Source of the DNA: Promethearchaeota archaeon
GTDB lineage: Archaea > Asgardarchaeota > Lokiarchaeia > Sigynarchaeales > SOKP01
Length of the DNA: 41,905 nt
Reading direction: 5' to 3'
NCBI GenBank assembly: GCA_014730295.1
Contig: WJIN01000266.1
Location: forward strand, 1 to 41,905
Shown: positions 41,833 to 41,905 of the stretch, piece after piece
Numbering within the stretch: position 1 is the first letter of the stretch
Layout of the letters: every line of letters starts with the position of its first letter
The notes under the pieces: generated by a model
What the model was told of the DNA's origin: nothing
Databases searched by the model: none
Seen by the model: only the letters and a program-made list of their open reading frames with translations
Program-made: the position numbers and the translations under genes

Positions 41833-41905
41833 ATGAAAGAAAAGCTAAAAGTCTATTTAGATACTTCAGTTATTTCAGCATTATTTGATGATAGGAATCC
41901 AGAAA
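41833..41905 (+). CDS. PIN-domain protein (VapC-like), cut by the window end
   Basis: The first 24 codons read MKEKLKVYLDTSVISALFDD, which has the N-terminal PIN strand and first catalytic Asp (YLDTSVISALF). PIN proteins are usually toxins that cut RNA. Only the start is in the window, so the rest and the catalytic residues further on cannot be checked. No clear antitoxin precedes it. Confidence 0.75.
   Translation, partial: MKEKLKVYLDTSVISALFDDRNPE

Overview
The window looks like part of an AT-rich archaeal chromosome, most likely an Asgard (Lokiarchaeia-type) archaeon. The archaeal signs are an archaeal uS10 (rps10), a leaderless-looking TATA promoter at the glutamate dehydrogenase gene, and U-rich ends without bacterial terminators. 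The Asgard signs are a longin/roadblock-like protein, a membrane protein fused to a longin/roadblock-like domain, a small RING-like zinc protein and a Bud23-like methyltransferase. The lineage is inferred from these features; no phylogenetic marker was computed.

Layout. 1-3050 is an accessory strip: a frameshifted UPF0175-type antitoxin, a decayed MNT nucleotidyltransferase, small zinc and membrane proteins, and an MBL-fold hydrolase. 3.5-14 kb is a nitrogen and redox block: an FMN glutamate-synthase-like protein, one-chain GMP synthase (opposite strand), an NfnA/NfnB (SudB/SudA) flavoprotein pair, glutamate dehydrogenase, a stomatin-like protein, a rubrerythrin-derived protein with four rubredoxin-type knuckles, and isocitrate dehydrogenase. 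Isocitrate dehydrogenase makes 2-oxoglutarate, glutamate dehydrogenase makes glutamate, and the NfnAB-like pair balances NAD(P)H and ferredoxin. 14.2-20.1 kb holds two paralogous ArsB/NhaD-type permeases in opposite orientation around an alpha/beta hydrolase and a membrane protein with a Cwh43-like EEP nuclease/phosphatase domain. 20.1-26.6 kb holds a START-like/longin gene pair, the RING-like protein, a nitronate-monooxygenase-like flavoprotein, ornithine carbamoyltransferase, a HAD hydrolase, a NifX/NifB-type protein, a tiny gene with an in-frame UGA in a CxxU context (selenoprotein or broken gene) followed by a possible three-stem RNA, and a 51-residue cysteine-rich protein.

26.7-35.6 kb holds a UDP-sugar dehydrogenase, a PIG-L deacetylase and a DUF2961 protein (surface sugar chemistry), a lone receiver domain, a Bud23-like methyltransferase overlapping a radical SAM gene, the 7TM-longin fusion, a decayed short-chain dehydrogenase and uS10. 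35.7 kb to the end is mobile and defence-like: a long TnpB with a non-canonical RuvC-II motif, 1.4 kb of gene-poor AT-rich DNA, an unrecognised two-gene module ending in a winged-helix protein, a six-repeat CRISPR array of type I-E-like geometry without cas genes in view, a leader-side patch of nested tandem repeats, a 58-residue basic protein and the start of a PIN-domain toxin.

The strongest leads for something new are the UGA-containing mini-gene with its downstream RNA fold, the two-gene module beside the CRISPR array, the long TnpB, the RING-like protein and the 7TM-longin fusion. No complete new system can be proven from the sequence alone.
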